This document shows, in pieces, positions 1 through 9,488 of a stretch of 64,000 bases of DNA (its first letter is position 1; the number at the start of each line of letters is the position of its first letter). This DNA is from Paractinoplanes polyasparticus (lineage in GTDB: Bacteria; Actinomycetota; Actinomycetes; Mycobacteriales; Micromonosporaceae): contig NZ_JAHWFK010000005.1 in NCBI RefSeq assembly GCF_019710575.1, positions 124,001-188,000 on the forward strand, in the 5' to 3' direction. Made by a program: the position numbers and the translations under genes. The notes under the pieces were generated by a model that worked only from the letters and a program-made list of their open reading frames with translations, did no database searches and had not been told where the DNA came from.

Positions 1-8
1 ATCTGAGG

Positions 9-953
9 TCAGGGGTGGCGGGTGAGGTATCCGCCCATCGAGCGGAAGTACTCGCCGGCGCCGAGCTCGGTGCCGTCGTCCAGACGGATCCGCTCGACGG
101 CCAGGCCGTGGCTCGTGCCGCGGCGGGCCTCGGCGCCCGCGACGATCACGACGGCGTCGTCCTCGCGATAGAAGATGCGGCCGGGCGTGCCGCCGTAGAT
201 GCCCTTCGAGACGCGCGCCGCGACGATCCGCAGGCGCTGCCCCCGGTGGTAGGTATAGGCGTTCGGGTACGGGTCGGACTGCGCCCGGACCAGCCGGTCG
301 AGCTCCTCGGCTGTCCACGTCCAGTCGATCCGGTTGTCCTCGTCCGACCGCTTGTGGAAGAAGCTGGCCTGCGACCTGTCCTGCGGCGTCCAGTCGGTGC
401 GGCCCGATTCGATCAGCGCCAGCCCGTCGACGGTGATCGGGCCGAACAGCTCGAGCGTCTTGTGGAACAGGTCGGTGGTGGTGTCCCGCGGGCCCACCGG
501 AACGGACCGCTGCAGCACGATGTCGCCCGCGTCGAGCTCGCCGTCCATCATGTGAGCGGTCACGCCCACCTCGCGCTCACCGTTGATGAGCGCCCAGATC
601 AGGGGCGAGAAGCCCGCGTACTTGGGCAGCAGCGAGTCGTGCACGTTCAGCGTGCCCAGCCGGGGCAGGGCGAAGACCTGGGGCGGGATCCACGTACGCC
701 AGTTGGTGGCGACGATGACGTCCGGCGCGGCCTCCTTGAGCGGCAGCAACAGGTCGTCGTCGGGCCGGTCCCGGGTTTCGACCGGGATGCCGTGCTCGGC
801 AGCCAGATCGGCGACCGAGTCGCTCCAGATGCGCTCGTAGGCGTGATCGCTCTTCGGGTGGGTGACGACGAGTGTGACCTCGTGCTCCGAGTCCAGCAGC
901 GCTTGCAGGGTGCGATGACCCCACGTCTGGTACCCGAACATGACAACCCGCAC
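9..953 (-). CDS. Methionyl-tRNA formyltransferase-like N-hydroxyornithine formyltransferase (siderophore)
   Basis: This 314-aa protein has the formyltransferase fold. The N-terminus reads RVVMFGYQTWG, the catalytic His lies in NVHDSLLPKYAGFSP and the catalytic Asp in DGELDAGDI, and an Fmt-like C-terminal domain follows. It starts with GTG at 953, with AGGAGG about 4 bases upstream. It is divergent from an L-ornithine N5-monooxygenase and shares an iron box with it. The probable role is therefore transfer of a formyl group from formyl-THF to N5-hydroxyornithine for a hydroxamate siderophore, as CchA does in coelichelin synthesis, rather than initiator-tRNA formylation. The pathway assignment is inferred from context. 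Any peptide synthetase would lie outside the window. Confidence 0.82.
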   Translation of the reverse strand: MRVVMFGYQTWGHRTLQALLDSEHEVTLVVTHPKSDHAYERIWSDSVADLAAEHGIPVETRDRPDDDLLLPLKEAAPDVIVATNWRTWIPPQVFALPRLGTLNVHDSLLPKYAGFSPLIWALINGEREVGVTAHMMDGELDAGDIVLQRSVPVGPRDTTTDLFHKTLELFGPITVDGLALIESGRTDWTPQDRSQASFFHKRSDEDNRIDWTWTAEELDRLVRAQSDPYPNAYTYHRGQRLRIVAARVSKGIYGGTPGRIFYREDDAVVIVAGAEARRGTSHGLAVERIRLDDGTELGAGEYFRSMGGYLTRHP

Positions 954-997
954 GGCTCCTCCTGACCCTTCGGCTGACCCATCGAGGTCGGCAAAAG

Positions 998-1016
998 TTA
1001 GGTTAGTCTAACCTCG
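998..1016. promoter_or_regulatory. Iron box (DmdR/IdeR operator)
   Basis: The sequence TTAGGTTAGTCTAACCTCG matches the 19-bp actinobacterial iron box TTAGGTTAGSCTAACCTAA except at the centre and the last two positions. It sits between the divergent formyltransferase and monooxygenase genes, so Fe(II)-loaded DmdR/IdeR is expected to repress both under iron sufficiency. Confidence 0.88.
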
Positions 1017-1095
1017 CTTCCGCCGAATAAGGAGGGGAAGCCGACCCCCCTTGACGCCGTGTCGACACACTCGACACCGACCACGAGGACTGCCG

Positions 1096-2406
1096 ATGTC
1101 ACCGAATGGCCCGCAGCGCGATATCCCGGTCTACGACCTGGTGGGAGTGGGTTTCGGTCCGTCCAATCTGGCTCTGGCCATCGCTGTCCAGGAGCACAAC
1201 GACGACGCCCCCGCCAACCCCGTCACGGCCGTCTTCTTCGAGCGGCAGGCCTCTTTCGGCTGGCATCGCGGCATGCTCCTGGAGGACGCCACCATGCAGG
1301 TGTCGTTCCTCAAGGACCTGGTCACCCTGCGCAACCCGGCCAGCCGGTACAGCTTCCTGTGCTACCTGCAGGACCGCGGCCGGCTGATCGACTTCATCAA
1401 CCACAAGACGTTCTTCCCGCTGCGGGTCGAGTTCCACGACTACCTCGAGTGGGCGGCGGCCAAGGTCGGCGACGTGGTGCACTACGGCAGCGAGGTCACC
1501 GAGGTCGTCCCGGTCGTCCGCGACGGCGTGATCGAGGCGTTCGACGTGCTCGCGCGCACCGCCGACGGCCTGGTCACCTCGTGCCGGGCCCGCAACCTGG
1601 TGGTGGCCACCGGGCTGCGGCCCATCCTGCCGTCCGGGGTGCAGCTCGGCGAGCGCGTCTGGCACAGCCGTGACCTGCTGACGAATGTCGGCCGGGTGGA
1701 GAAGGCGGACCGCTTCGTGGTGGTCGGAGCCGGCCAGAGCGCGGCGGAGATCACGGCGTACCTGCATGAGAAGTTCCCCACGGCCGAGGTGTGCGGAGTC
1801 TTCTCGCGCTACGGCTACAGCCCGGCCGATGACAGTTCTTTCGCCAACCGCATTTTCGACCCCGCGGCCGTCGACGACTACTTCGACGCCCCGGCCGAGG
1901 TCAAGACGATGCTGATGAACTATCACAGCAACACGAACTACTCGGTGGTCGACAACGACCTGATCGAAGACCTCTACCGCCGGGTGTACCGCGAACGGGT
2001 GGCCGGGGCCAGCCGCCTGCGCCTGCTCAACATGTCCCGCCTGGCCGGCGCCCACGAGGACGGCGACCGCGTGGCGGTGAACGTCGAGATGCTCACCACC
2101 GGCGAGCAGACCACCCTCGACGCCGACGTGCTGATCTGCGCCACCGGCTACGCCCCGGTCGACCCGTTCCCGCTGCTCGGCGACGTGGCCGACCGCTGCG
2201 CCCGCGACGAGTTCGGCCGCCCGCTGGTCGACCGCGACTATCGCATCCGCACCGACGGCAGCATGACCGCGGGCGTCTATCTGCAGGGCGGCACCGAGCA
2301 CACGCACGGCATCACGGCGTCGCTGCTCTCCACCTCGGCCGTCCGCTCGGGCGACATCCTCACCTCGATCGCCGCCCCCGCCCGTACGTCCCTCGGGGTC
2401 TCCTGA
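1096..2406 (+). CDS. L-ornithine/L-lysine N-monooxygenase (SidA/IucD/PvdA family)
   Basis: This is a 436-aa flavin N-hydroxylating monooxygenase. It shows the FAD-binding motif GVGFGPSNLALA near the N-terminus, an NADPH-binding motif VVGAGQSAAEITAYL, and the family C-terminal motif ICATGYAPVDPFPLL. I chose the ATG at 1096, preceded by GAGGAC, over an upstream in-frame ATG because homologues begin just before the YDLVGVGFGPSN segment. The enzyme makes N5-hydroxyornithine (less likely N6-hydroxylysine), the first committed step of hydroxamate siderophores. It is paired with the divergent formyltransferase under the iron box, as in cchA-cchB. Ornithine as substrate is inferred from that pairing. 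Confidence 0.9.
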   Translation: MSPNGPQRDIPVYDLVGVGFGPSNLALAIAVQEHNDDAPANPVTAVFFERQASFGWHRGMLLEDATMQVSFLKDLVTLRNPASRYSFLCYLQDRGRLIDFINHKTFFPLRVEFHDYLEWAAAKVGDVVHYGSEVTEVVPVVRDGVIEAFDVLARTADGLVTSCRARNLVVATGLRPILPSGVQLGERVWHSRDLLTNVGRVEKADRFVVVGAGQSAAEITAYLHEKFPTAEVCGVFSRYGYSPADDSSFANRIFDPAAVDDYFDAPAEVKTMLMNYHSNTNYSVVDNDLIEDLYRRVYRERVAGASRLRLLNMSRLAGAHEDGDRVAVNVEMLTTGEQTTLDADVLICATGYAPVDPFPLLGDVADRCARDEFGRPLVDRDYRIRTDGSMTAGVYLQGGTEHTHGITASLLSTSAVRSGDILTSIAAPARTSLGVS

Positions 2407-2464
2407 ACGAACCCGATCCGCCGACCACGGCCGGGATGTCAACGACGAACGCGACTCCCGGCCC

Positions 2465-2478
2465 GGCGGCGCGCCGCC
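2465..2478. terminator. GC palindrome between convergent genes, possible terminator
   Basis: GGCGGCGCGCCGCC is a perfect 14-bp palindrome able to form a 5-bp stem with a 4-base loop. It lies between the convergent ends of the monooxygenase and the large DUF4062 gene. No T-tract follows, so termination is only suggested. Confidence 0.3.
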
Positions 2479-2485
2479 CCGGCGG

Positions 2486-5400
2486 CTATTCGCGCATGCC
2501 CAGGCGATAGAGATCTTCGGCGGAGGGATCCTCGGCGTCGCGGTGCTCGAGGCGCGCCTGTTGCACGAGCCGGGCCGACGTCTCGTCCAGGTCGTGCACG
2601 CTGATCAGGTTGTGTTCGAGCAGGGCGCCCAGAATTGCCAGTTGTTTGGCCGGAAGGTCGCCGGCCGCCCGCGACGACTGCCCGGCCAGGCTGCCGGCAA
2701 GCCGGCGTGCCTTCGCGACATCGCCCAGGTTGGCGTAGTCGACCGCCACGTTGTAGGCCGACGTCAGGGTCGCCGGGTGGTCCTCGCCCAGAACCCGCTG
2801 ACGCCGCTCGAAGACGTCCTCGTCGAGAGTGATGGCCGCATCGAACTCCCCCGACCTTCGCAGCACAGCGGCCAGGTTGCTGGCTGCCGTGAGCGTGTCC
2901 GGGTGGTCCTCGCCGAGAAGTGCCCGGCGGCGCTCCAGCACGTCCTCGGACAACGTGTGCGCGCCGCCGAGATCGCCCAGGGCCAGCAGGCTGATGGCCA
3001 GGTTGTTCGCCGTGGCGAGCGTGGCCGGATGGTCGGGGCCCAGAAGCCGATGCCGGCGGGCGTAAGTGTCCTCCGACAGATCACGGGCGTGCTCCGGCCG
3101 ATCCAGCACCCGCAGGATGCTGGCCAGGTTGTCCGCAGCGGTCAACGTGACCGGATGATCCTCACCGAGACTCCGCCGCAGCCGTTCGAGAATGTGGTCG
3201 AGCAGGTCGCGTGCCTCCTGGGCCCGACCCGTCGACGACAGCTCCACGGCCAGATTGGCCCCCGAGACCAAGGTGTTGCGGTGGTCCTCGCCCAGGCGAG
3301 CCTGATCGAGCCGGTAGATCCGCTCACGCAGCGGCAACGCCGCCAGAACCTCGCCGCGAGCATGAAGGTAACCGGCGGCACGGTCGAGCAGGTGGGGATC
3401 ACCGACAGCGTCACCGGCCGCCAGCACGTGGGGAAGCAGCCGCGACCATTGAACCCAGTTCCGGGGTTCCTCCGCGGCCAGCTCGTCGGTGGCCGCGGTG
3501 AGAAGTCCCGCAGTCCGCAGGCGCCACGCGTGCGGCTGGTCCCGTTCCTCGGATCGCTCACGCAGGAGGGCGGACATCAGGCGGTGCATCTGAATGGTGT
3601 CGGACGTGACCCGCGCCAGGCTGAGTCTGCTGAGGAGACCGGCTGCCTCGGCGAACGCCAACGGCCGGCGTGCCGTGTCGGCCAGCGGCTCGGGCAGCAC
3701 AGCAGCATGGTCCGGGAACAGCGCGCGGGGCACCGGGTCCGGGGCCAGCCACGCGAGCATCGTCAGCAGCTGCAGCGCAGCCGGATTCTGCGCGTCCAGC
3801 CGGTCGAACGCCAACCGGGAGGAGGCCGCGACCGATTCGGGCACCAGCTTCTGCGGGCGACCGGGCGAATCGTGCGCGGTGATGCTGCGAAGGTAGTCGT
3901 CGACCCCGATCCCGGTTTCGGCCAGGAAGGCGCCGCTGAGGGTGATCGCGAGCGGCAGATCACCGAGCGCCTCGGCGACCCGCTCCGCGTCGCGTTGACC
4001 GAGCGACGGCACCACGGCCCGCAGCAGCCGGGCCGAATCCCCACGGGAAAAAACATCAACCTGTTGGGTGCGTGCCACCTGCCGCCAGTCCGAGGTGCGC
4101 GAGGTGATGATGACGTGGCCGCGGCCGCCGGGCAGAAACCTGCTCACCGCCTCCGGATCCTCGGCGTTGTCGAACACCAGCAGCCAGCGGCTGCGGTCAC
4201 GAAGCGTGCCGCCGAGGCGGGCCACCGCGCTCTCCAGCGGGGCCGTCCCGTCGACCACGCCCAGCGCGCGCGCCAATTCGGCCAGCTGGTCAGGGATCAG
4301 CGCCGGATCCTCGGCATTCACCCACCAGGCGACGTCGTAGTCGGCGCTACGGCGGTGGACGTACTCGATGACGACCGCCGATTTGCCGACACCGCCCATG
4401 CCCACCATCGCCTGGACCACTGTCGGGCCACCACGTTCGAGCTCCTGCGCCAGATCGGCCAGCTCACGCTCGCGGCCGAAGAAGGCCGCTGTCCGGGCGG
4501 GGATGTTCGACACCCTCTCCCCCGGCGCCGGCTCACCCCGTTGGCCCGACGGGCGGAGCACGACCCGCACGAAGCCGTCCGCGTGCGTCACCACGGGTTC
4601 GGGGGCGCCCAGCCGCCGGCAGTCGGCAATCGTGGTGGGGATGCCGCTGCCCTCGCCCTCGACCAGTCCGGTCCAGCTGAGGGTGCTGGCCACCCGGAAA
4701 TTGCGGTGCCGGGACTCCCCGGCCAGCGCCGACAGGCCCTGTTCGGCGCCGGGTGGCAGATCACGGCCCTCCCAGTCGCCGGGGCTGCTGATCTCGAGGC
4801 GGTCGCCAAAGAGCCGTACGTGCACCGAACGCCCGCGGTCCTCGTAGTTCCGGTGCACCAACGCGTTCGCCAGCACCTCGCGGACCGCGACCATCGGATA
4901 GCGGTACACCGGCTCGGACCGCGCGCTGGACGCCGAGGGCGCTTCGCCCTGCCGTACCCGGTCGGCGACGAACTGCCACGCCTGCTCGATCTGCCGGGGC
5001 AGCGGGCCGTACAGGTCGACCCGCTCACGGTGGGCGGTCAGGTCGTCGCCGAAGTACTGGACGCACTGCACCACGGCGGTCGGCAGCACAACAGCCGGAT
5101 CGTGGCCGAACAGCAGCACGCCGGCCCTGGTCAACCGACGCTCGCGCATCAGCCCGCAGCGCTCCAGGAACTGCCACGCCGAGAGGCTCTCCGGCAGCCG
5201 GTCGAGCACATCCCGCCGCAGCCGCCCGCGGAACTCCCCGAGCTGGTCCAGGTCGAAGTTGGTGGCGTCGGTCAGCCGCTCCAGATAGTCGAGCTCACCG
5301 TGCTCGGGATCGGACAGCACCGCGGCCGGCTCCTCGCCCGGCGGCTCGGGCGGGAAGTACGGATCGAGCAGGGAACGGAGGCCCGCCGTCGCACCTTCGC

Positions 5401-6172
5401 CGCTCAAGCCGTACGCCGGGACGCTGAGCCGGCCGGTGAGCGGCCCGAGGTCGAGATCCTCGTCCATCTCCACCAGCACCGACCGCGGATCCAGCCGCAA
5501 CTCGTCGAGCCACCCGGTGGCGACCGCGCGGTACGTCGCGCACACCACCTCGGGCGCCCCCGGCTCGGCTCCCGGCGCGAACCCGGCCGCCTGCAACCAG
5601 CGGGACAGCTCGGCGGCCGGCTCGACGTCCTTCGGGTGGGCCAGCAGGCGGACCCCCCGTTGCCGGACCGGCCGGCCCGGCACCGCGGGGAGCCCGGCCG
5701 CGGCCTTGGCCCGGCGCCGATCGTGCTCCTCGGTCAGTGCCTCGAAGAGGCGGGTCTCGAGCTGGGGCGAGCCGTCGATCTCGGCGACGACCAGACCCGC
5801 ATGACGCAGTCGCCGCCGGAAATCGGCCTGCCTCGCGTCGCGGTCGATGCCGGTGAGCAGGAAGACCAGGCGGGTGAGCGGCGGCTCCCGCACGCCGGCG
5901 GCCTCGAACTCCAGGTCGGGATAGGACCGGCTCGGGTCGTCGTGGACCGCCGGACCGTAGCGGGAGCCCACGATGCCCACGTAGATGTCGGCTCCGTGAA
6001 CGTCCTTGACCACATCGGCCGTACGCCGGACGCCGTGGCCCTCCGGGTGGGTGAACACGCAGCCGGCCCGGCGGACGGCTGCCTCGGCGGCGGACACGAG
6101 GTCCCGGCCGACCGGGTGCTCGAGCAGATCCGGGCCGTAGCTCAGGAAGACCCGCAAGGGACGGTCCGACAC
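2486..6172 (-). CDS. DUF4062 / RecG-type ATPase / NB-ARC / TPR multidomain protein
   Basis: The protein has 1228 aa and starts with GTG at 6172. Residues 1-165 are a DUF4062-like domain (RVFLSYGPDLLEHP, YVGIVGSRYGP, FEAAGVREPPLTRLVFLL). A second alpha/beta segment spans about 170-280. A RecG C-terminal/HATPase_c_4-type region follows, with [15 protein letters not shown] near 430. Next comes NB-ARC with P-loop VGMGGVGKS near 590 and Walker B LLVFDNAED. Five 42-aa kinesin-light-chain-type TPRs end the protein. The Schlafen-type AlbA_2 domain that often precedes the HATPase is not seen. The stop of the upstream paralogue lies 6 bp away, so the two form an operon. The architecture is that of a STAND sensor ATPase, and a role in phage defence or programmed response is inference. 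Confidence 0.85.
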   Translation of the reverse strand: MSDRPLRVFLSYGPDLLEHPVGRDLVSAAEAAVRRAGCVFTHPEGHGVRRTADVVKDVHGADIYVGIVGSRYGPAVHDDPSRSYPDLEFEAAGVREPPLTRLVFLLTGIDRDARQADFRRRLRHAGLVVAEIDGSPQLETRLFEALTEEHDRRRAKAAAGLPAVPGRPVRQRGVRLLAHPKDVEPAAELSRWLQAAGFAPGAEPGAPEVVCATYRAVATGWLDELRLDPRSVLVEMDEDLDLGPLTGRLSVPAYGLSGEGATAGLRSLLDPYFPPEPPGEEPAAVLSDPEHGELDYLERLTDATNFDLDQLGEFRGRLRRDVLDRLPESLSAWQFLERCGLMRERRLTRAGVLLFGHDPAVVLPTAVVQCVQYFGDDLTAHRERVDLYGPLPRQIEQAWQFVADRVRQGEAPSASSARSEPVYRYPMVAVREVLANALVHRNYEDRGRSVHVRLFGDRLEISSPGDWEGRDLPPGAEQGLSALAGESRHRNFRVASTLSWTGLVEGEGSGIPTTIADCRRLGAPEPVVTHADGFVRVVLRPSGQRGEPAPGERVSNIPARTAAFFGRERELADLAQELERGGPTVVQAMVGMGGVGKSAVVIEYVHRRSADYDVAWWVNAEDPALIPDQLAELARALGVVDGTAPLESAVARLGGTLRDRSRWLLVFDNAEDPEAVSRFLPGGRGHVIITSRTSDWRQVARTQQVDVFSRGDSARLLRAVVPSLGQRDAERVAEALGDLPLAITLSGAFLAETGIGVDDYLRSITAHDSPGRPQKLVPESVAASSRLAFDRLDAQNPAALQLLTMLAWLAPDPVPRALFPDHAAVLPEPLADTARRPLAFAEAAGLLSRLSLARVTSDTIQMHRLMSALLRERSEERDQPHAWRLRTAGLLTAATDELAAEEPRNWVQWSRLLPHVLAAGDAVGDPHLLDRAAGYLHARGEVLAALPLRERIYRLDQARLGEDHRNTLVSGANLAVELSSTGRAQEARDLLDHILERLRRSLGEDHPVTLTAADNLASILRVLDRPEHARDLSEDTYARRHRLLGPDHPATLATANNLAISLLALGDLGGAHTLSEDVLERRRALLGEDHPDTLTAASNLAAVLRRSGEFDAAITLDEDVFERRQRVLGEDHPATLTSAYNVAVDYANLGDVAKARRLAGSLAGQSSRAAGDLPAKQLAILGALLEHNLISVHDLDETSARLVQQARLEHRDAEDPSAEDLYRLGMRE
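2665..3294 (-). repeat. Five tandem 126-bp units encoding TPRs
   Basis: The 3' part of the large DUF4062/NB-ARC gene contains five in-register 126-bp units. Each begins with codons for LG(E/P)DHxxTL and continues with an xxNLA-type segment. The protein repeats are of the kinesin-light-chain/TPR_10 type. Their strong similarity suggests recent internal duplication or ongoing repeat-number change. Confidence 0.8.
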
Positions 6173-6178
6173 AGCAGG

Positions 6179-8515
6179 TCAATCTACCGGGCCGGGTTGG
6201 CCCGGCCCCGGCATCTCGTCGAGGGCGGCGCGCGCGGCCTGGGCGAGGTAGTCGTCGGCGCTGAGCCCGGTGTAGCCCAGGAAGTCGACCACCGATTCCA
6301 CCTCGCGCGGAAGGTCGCCCTTGGCGGCGGCGATCCGATCGGCCTGGCCGACGGTCAGCTCGGGATCGCGGCTCCTCAGCAAGGCGATCGATTCGGCCCG
6401 GCCGAACCGGCCGACGGTGATCGCCGCGGCTGCGCCGACCCGGCCGCCGTGCTGTGAGGTGATCAGCACGTGCCCCGCCTCGGCCGGCAGCCGCGACAGC
6501 ACCTCGGCCGGATTCTCGATGTCGTCGAGCACCAGCAGCGAACGCTGCCCGCTCAGTGCTTCGCCGAGGTCGGGGCGGGTCTCCGCGGACTCCGGGCGGA
6601 TGGTCCGGGCCAGCGCGGCCAGCTGGTCGTCGACCGGCGCCGGATCGTTGGCGCTGACCCACCAGGCCACGTCGTAGTCGCCGGCGTGCCGGTGCGCGAA
6701 CTCCTTGGCCGTCGTCGTCTTGCCGGTGCCCTGGTCGCCGTGCAGCACCAGGACCGACGAGGCGGCCGAGGCGAACGCCCGCCCGATCTTGTCCAGCAGG
6801 TCGTCGCGGCCGACGAAGTTCGCCGTACGGGCGGGGATGTTCCACACCGGGCCCGAGCGCCCGCCCGGCGCGCCGCTCCGGCTCGGCCGCAACACGACCT
6901 TGACGAAGCCGTCCTGCCGCACGACAACCGGCTCCGGAGCGTCCAGTTCCGCGCAGTCGGCGACAGCGGTCGGGATGCCACTCCCCTCCCCCTCGACCAG
7001 TTTGACCCAGGTGAGGGCGCTGGCGAGCCGGAAGTTCCGCTTGCGTGACTCGCCCGCCAGCGCACGCAGATCCTGCGCCTGCTCGTCGGGGAGGGTGCGC
7101 CCGGCCCAGGCGCCGGGGCTGCTGATCTCCAGACGGTCGGCGAACAGCCGCACGTGGACGGTACGCTCGCGGTCCTCGTAATCGCGGTGCACCAGGGCGT
7201 TGGCGAGCACCTCACGCACCGCGATCATCGGGTAGGCGGCTGCCGAGCCCTCGCCCGTGCGGTCGGCGACGAACTGCCGCGCCCGTTCGATCTGGTGCGC
7301 GATCGGCCCGTGCATGTGCTCGGACTCGCGGGCGGCCGCCCGTTCGGTGCCGAAGTAGTGCGTGCACTGCACCAGCGCCGTGGGCAGCACACGTTCCGGC
7401 TGGCGGCCGAACAGCAACACGCCTGCCCGGGTCAGCCGGCCGCCGCTCATCAGGGCGCAGCTCTCGAGGAACTGCCGATCGGACAGGACGGCCGGGAGCG
7501 CGCTGAGTCGTTCCGGCCGCAGGTCGGCCCGGAAGGACGCGATGTGCCCGGTGTCGAAGTCCAGCTCGTCGGTCAGCTGGTCGAGGGCGTCGGGCCCGGT
7601 GACCGGCTCGGACGACACCGCGACCGGTGTGATCGGCTCGGCTGGTTCCGGTGGCAGGAAGGGCGCCAGAGCCTCTCGCAGCCGTCCGGCGATCGTCTCC
7701 GGCGTGCCGTCATAGGCCCGCACGCGCGTCGTATCGGCGGCGATGGCCAGGTCCTCGTCCAGCTCGACGATGATGAACGGTCCCGGTTCGAGCTGCGAGC
7801 CGCCGAGCAGGCCGGTCGCCACCGCCTTGTAGGTCGCCCCCACGACCAGCGGGCCGTCGCCGTCGCCCGCGGACACGATGAAGCCGGCCTGATTGAGCAC
7901 GCCGGCCAGCCACGCCCGCCGCTCGACGTCGGCCGGGTGCGTGAGCAGCCGCACGGCGCCGGCGGAAGTTGCCGGTCCGATTCTGGTGCGCTCGGCCTCG
8001 GCCTTGGACCGCCGCCGCGCCTTCTCCTCGGTGAGCGCGTGGAGGAGCGCCACTTCGAGCTCGTCCGGACCGGCCACCGTGCTGACGATCAGACCTTCCT
8101 GCATGACCCGCTTCCGGAAGGCCTCCTGCCGGGCGCTGTTCGCGTCGCGCATCTGGTCGAACGGGATCGGCAGCACCCGGTCACCGGCGAGAAGGAACAT
8201 CAGCCGGGTCAACGGCGGCCGGCGGCGGCTGGCCGCGTCGAACTCGAGTTCGGTGTACGACTTGTCGGGCTCGTCGCTGACCGCGCTGCCCCACCGGAAG
8301 CCGACCAGCCCGACCAGGATGTCGGCCTTCTCGACCGCCTCGATGGACGCCGCGGCGGCATTCTGGTCCTGAGCGGCGAAATGCTTCATGTCGACCGGCA
8401 GCCAGCCGACCTTGAGCACAGCGGACTCAGCCGCGTCGACGAAGCTGCGCCCCGCCGGATGGGCCCTGAGCTCGGACGTGTGGCTCAGAAACACCAGAAG
8501 CTTCTCGTCCGCCAC
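6179..8515 (-). CDS. DUF4062 / RecG-type ATPase / NB-ARC protein (paralogue without TPRs)
   Basis: This is a 778-aa paralogue of the downstream gene. The DUF4062-like part carries [19 protein letters not shown] and [13 protein letters not shown], the HATPase_c_4-type part carries [16 protein letters not shown] near 433, and NB-ARC carries [16 protein letters not shown] near 593 with Walker [11 protein letters not shown]. It ends right after the NB-ARC helical part and has no TPR sensor. I chose GTG at 8515 because the protein then opens like its paralogue, and the bases around both starts are nearly the same (CCTGCTGTG followed by codons for an A/S-D start). The frame stays open far upstream but there it runs antisense to the qcrB remnant. 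The pair may form a sensor/effector or hetero-oligomeric complex (inference). Confidence 0.83.
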   Translation of the reverse strand: MADEKLLVFLSHTSELRAHPAGRSFVDAAESAVLKVGWLPVDMKHFAAQDQNAAAASIEAVEKADILVGLVGFRWGSAVSDEPDKSYTELEFDAASRRRPPLTRLMFLLAGDRVLPIPFDQMRDANSARQEAFRKRVMQEGLIVSTVAGPDELEVALLHALTEEKARRRSKAEAERTRIGPATSAGAVRLLTHPADVERRAWLAGVLNQAGFIVSAGDGDGPLVVGATYKAVATGLLGGSQLEPGPFIIVELDEDLAIAADTTRVRAYDGTPETIAGRLREALAPFLPPEPAEPITPVAVSSEPVTGPDALDQLTDELDFDTGHIASFRADLRPERLSALPAVLSDRQFLESCALMSGGRLTRAGVLLFGRQPERVLPTALVQCTHYFGTERAAARESEHMHGPIAHQIERARQFVADRTGEGSAAAYPMIAVREVLANALVHRDYEDRERTVHVRLFADRLEISSPGAWAGRTLPDEQAQDLRALAGESRKRNFRLASALTWVKLVEGEGSGIPTAVADCAELDAPEPVVVRQDGFVKVVLRPSRSGAPGGRSGPVWNIPARTANFVGRDDLLDKIGRAFASAASSVLVLHGDQGTGKTTTAKEFAHRHAGDYDVAWWVSANDPAPVDDQLAALARTIRPESAETRPDLGEALSGQRSLLVLDDIENPAEVLSRLPAEAGHVLITSQHGGRVGAAAAITVGRFGRAESIALLRSRDPELTVGQADRIAAAKGDLPREVESVVDFLGYTGLSADDYLAQAARAALDEMPGPGQPGPVD

Positions 8516-8577
8516 AGCAGGCCACCCTACCGTCCACCGTCTACCGACGACTCTCCTCCGGACGGGCGGTGCTGCCG

Positions 8578-9488
8578 CCGGCCGCGGGAGGCCAACTGGG
8601 TGCTCGGCGTCGGCCTGTTCGTGTTCGGATTCCTGGCCGGCTTCACCGGTTGTTCGCTCCCCGACGACGGGCTGTCGGGCACCGGGCTGCGCATCGCGTC
8701 GGCCATCATCCTGTCCGTCCCGGTCATCGGCACCTGGGCCTCGGCGGCGCTGTTCGGCGGCGAATTCCCCGGCGAACTCATCCTCGCCCGGTTCTTCATC
8801 CTGCATGTCCTGATCGTCCCGGCCGTGCTGCTGGCGCTGGTCACCATCCACGTGGGCCTGGTCTTCGTGCAGAAGCACACGCAATGGCCGGGGCCCGGGC
8901 GCACCGAGCACAACGTGGTCGGCGAGCGCATGTTCCCCCCGGTACGCCCTGAAACAGGGCGGCATGTTCCTGTCGGTGTCCGCGGTCATCGCGCTCAGCG
9001 CCGGCCTGTTCCAGATCAACCCGATCTGGAACAGGCCCGTACCGGCCGGCCGACGTGTCCGCGGCCAGCCAGCCCGACTGGTACGTCATGTTCCTCGACG
9101 GCCTCGTGCGCCTCATGCCGGCCTGGCAGATCACCATCCCGATCGGGACGGCTACAGCATCCCGCCCATCTTCTGGCGGGCCGCGGTCGGCTTCGGCGCG
9201 ATGCTGACGCTCACGGCCGCGTACCCGTTCCTGGAAAGGCGGTGGACCAGGGACCATCAGCGGCACAACCTGCTGCAGCGACCGCGCGACGTGCCCCACC
9301 GCACCGGTCTCGGCGTCATGGCGCTCACGTTCTTCCTGATCGCCACCGTCTCCGGCGGCAACGACATCATCGCCGACAAGTTCCACGTCAGCCTGAACGC
9401 GATGACCTGGGCCGGCCGGATCGGGCTGCTGCTCGGGCCGCCGCTGGCCTACGCGATCACCGTCAGTCCCCGCGAGGGTCGCGGGTGA
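8578..9488 (+). pseudogene. qcrB: Cytochrome bc1 subunit b (QcrB) remnant, 5'-truncated and frameshifted
   Basis: Conceptual translation gives clear QcrB blocks in three reading frames. [14 protein letters not shown] through the QcrB signature [12 protein letters not shown] covers about 8578-8940. [12 protein letters not shown] through FQINPIW covers 8946-9030. [14 protein letters not shown] through IPIG covers 9040-9150. GYSIPPIFW through [11 protein letters not shown] runs from 9150 to the end. Frame breaks fall near 8942, 9033 and 9147. The N-terminal cytochrome b half with its haem-ligating histidines is missing, so no functional protein is possible. The truncation point lies about 60 bp from the start of the DUF4062 pair. 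A working qcrCAB operon would have to be elsewhere. Confidence 0.88.

Noticed and set aside
2543..6457. Very long open frame on the plus strand opposite the DUF4062 gene.
   Set aside because: Its Arg/Gly/Val-rich composition is typical of antisense frames in high-GC DNA, and the minus strand has clear domains.
6179..9019. Extension of the second DUF4062 gene upstream to 9019.
   Set aside because: The added N-terminal part runs antisense over the qcrB remnant and has low-complexity, Asp/Gln/Arg-rich shadow sequence. The paralogue starts at the position matching GTG 8515.
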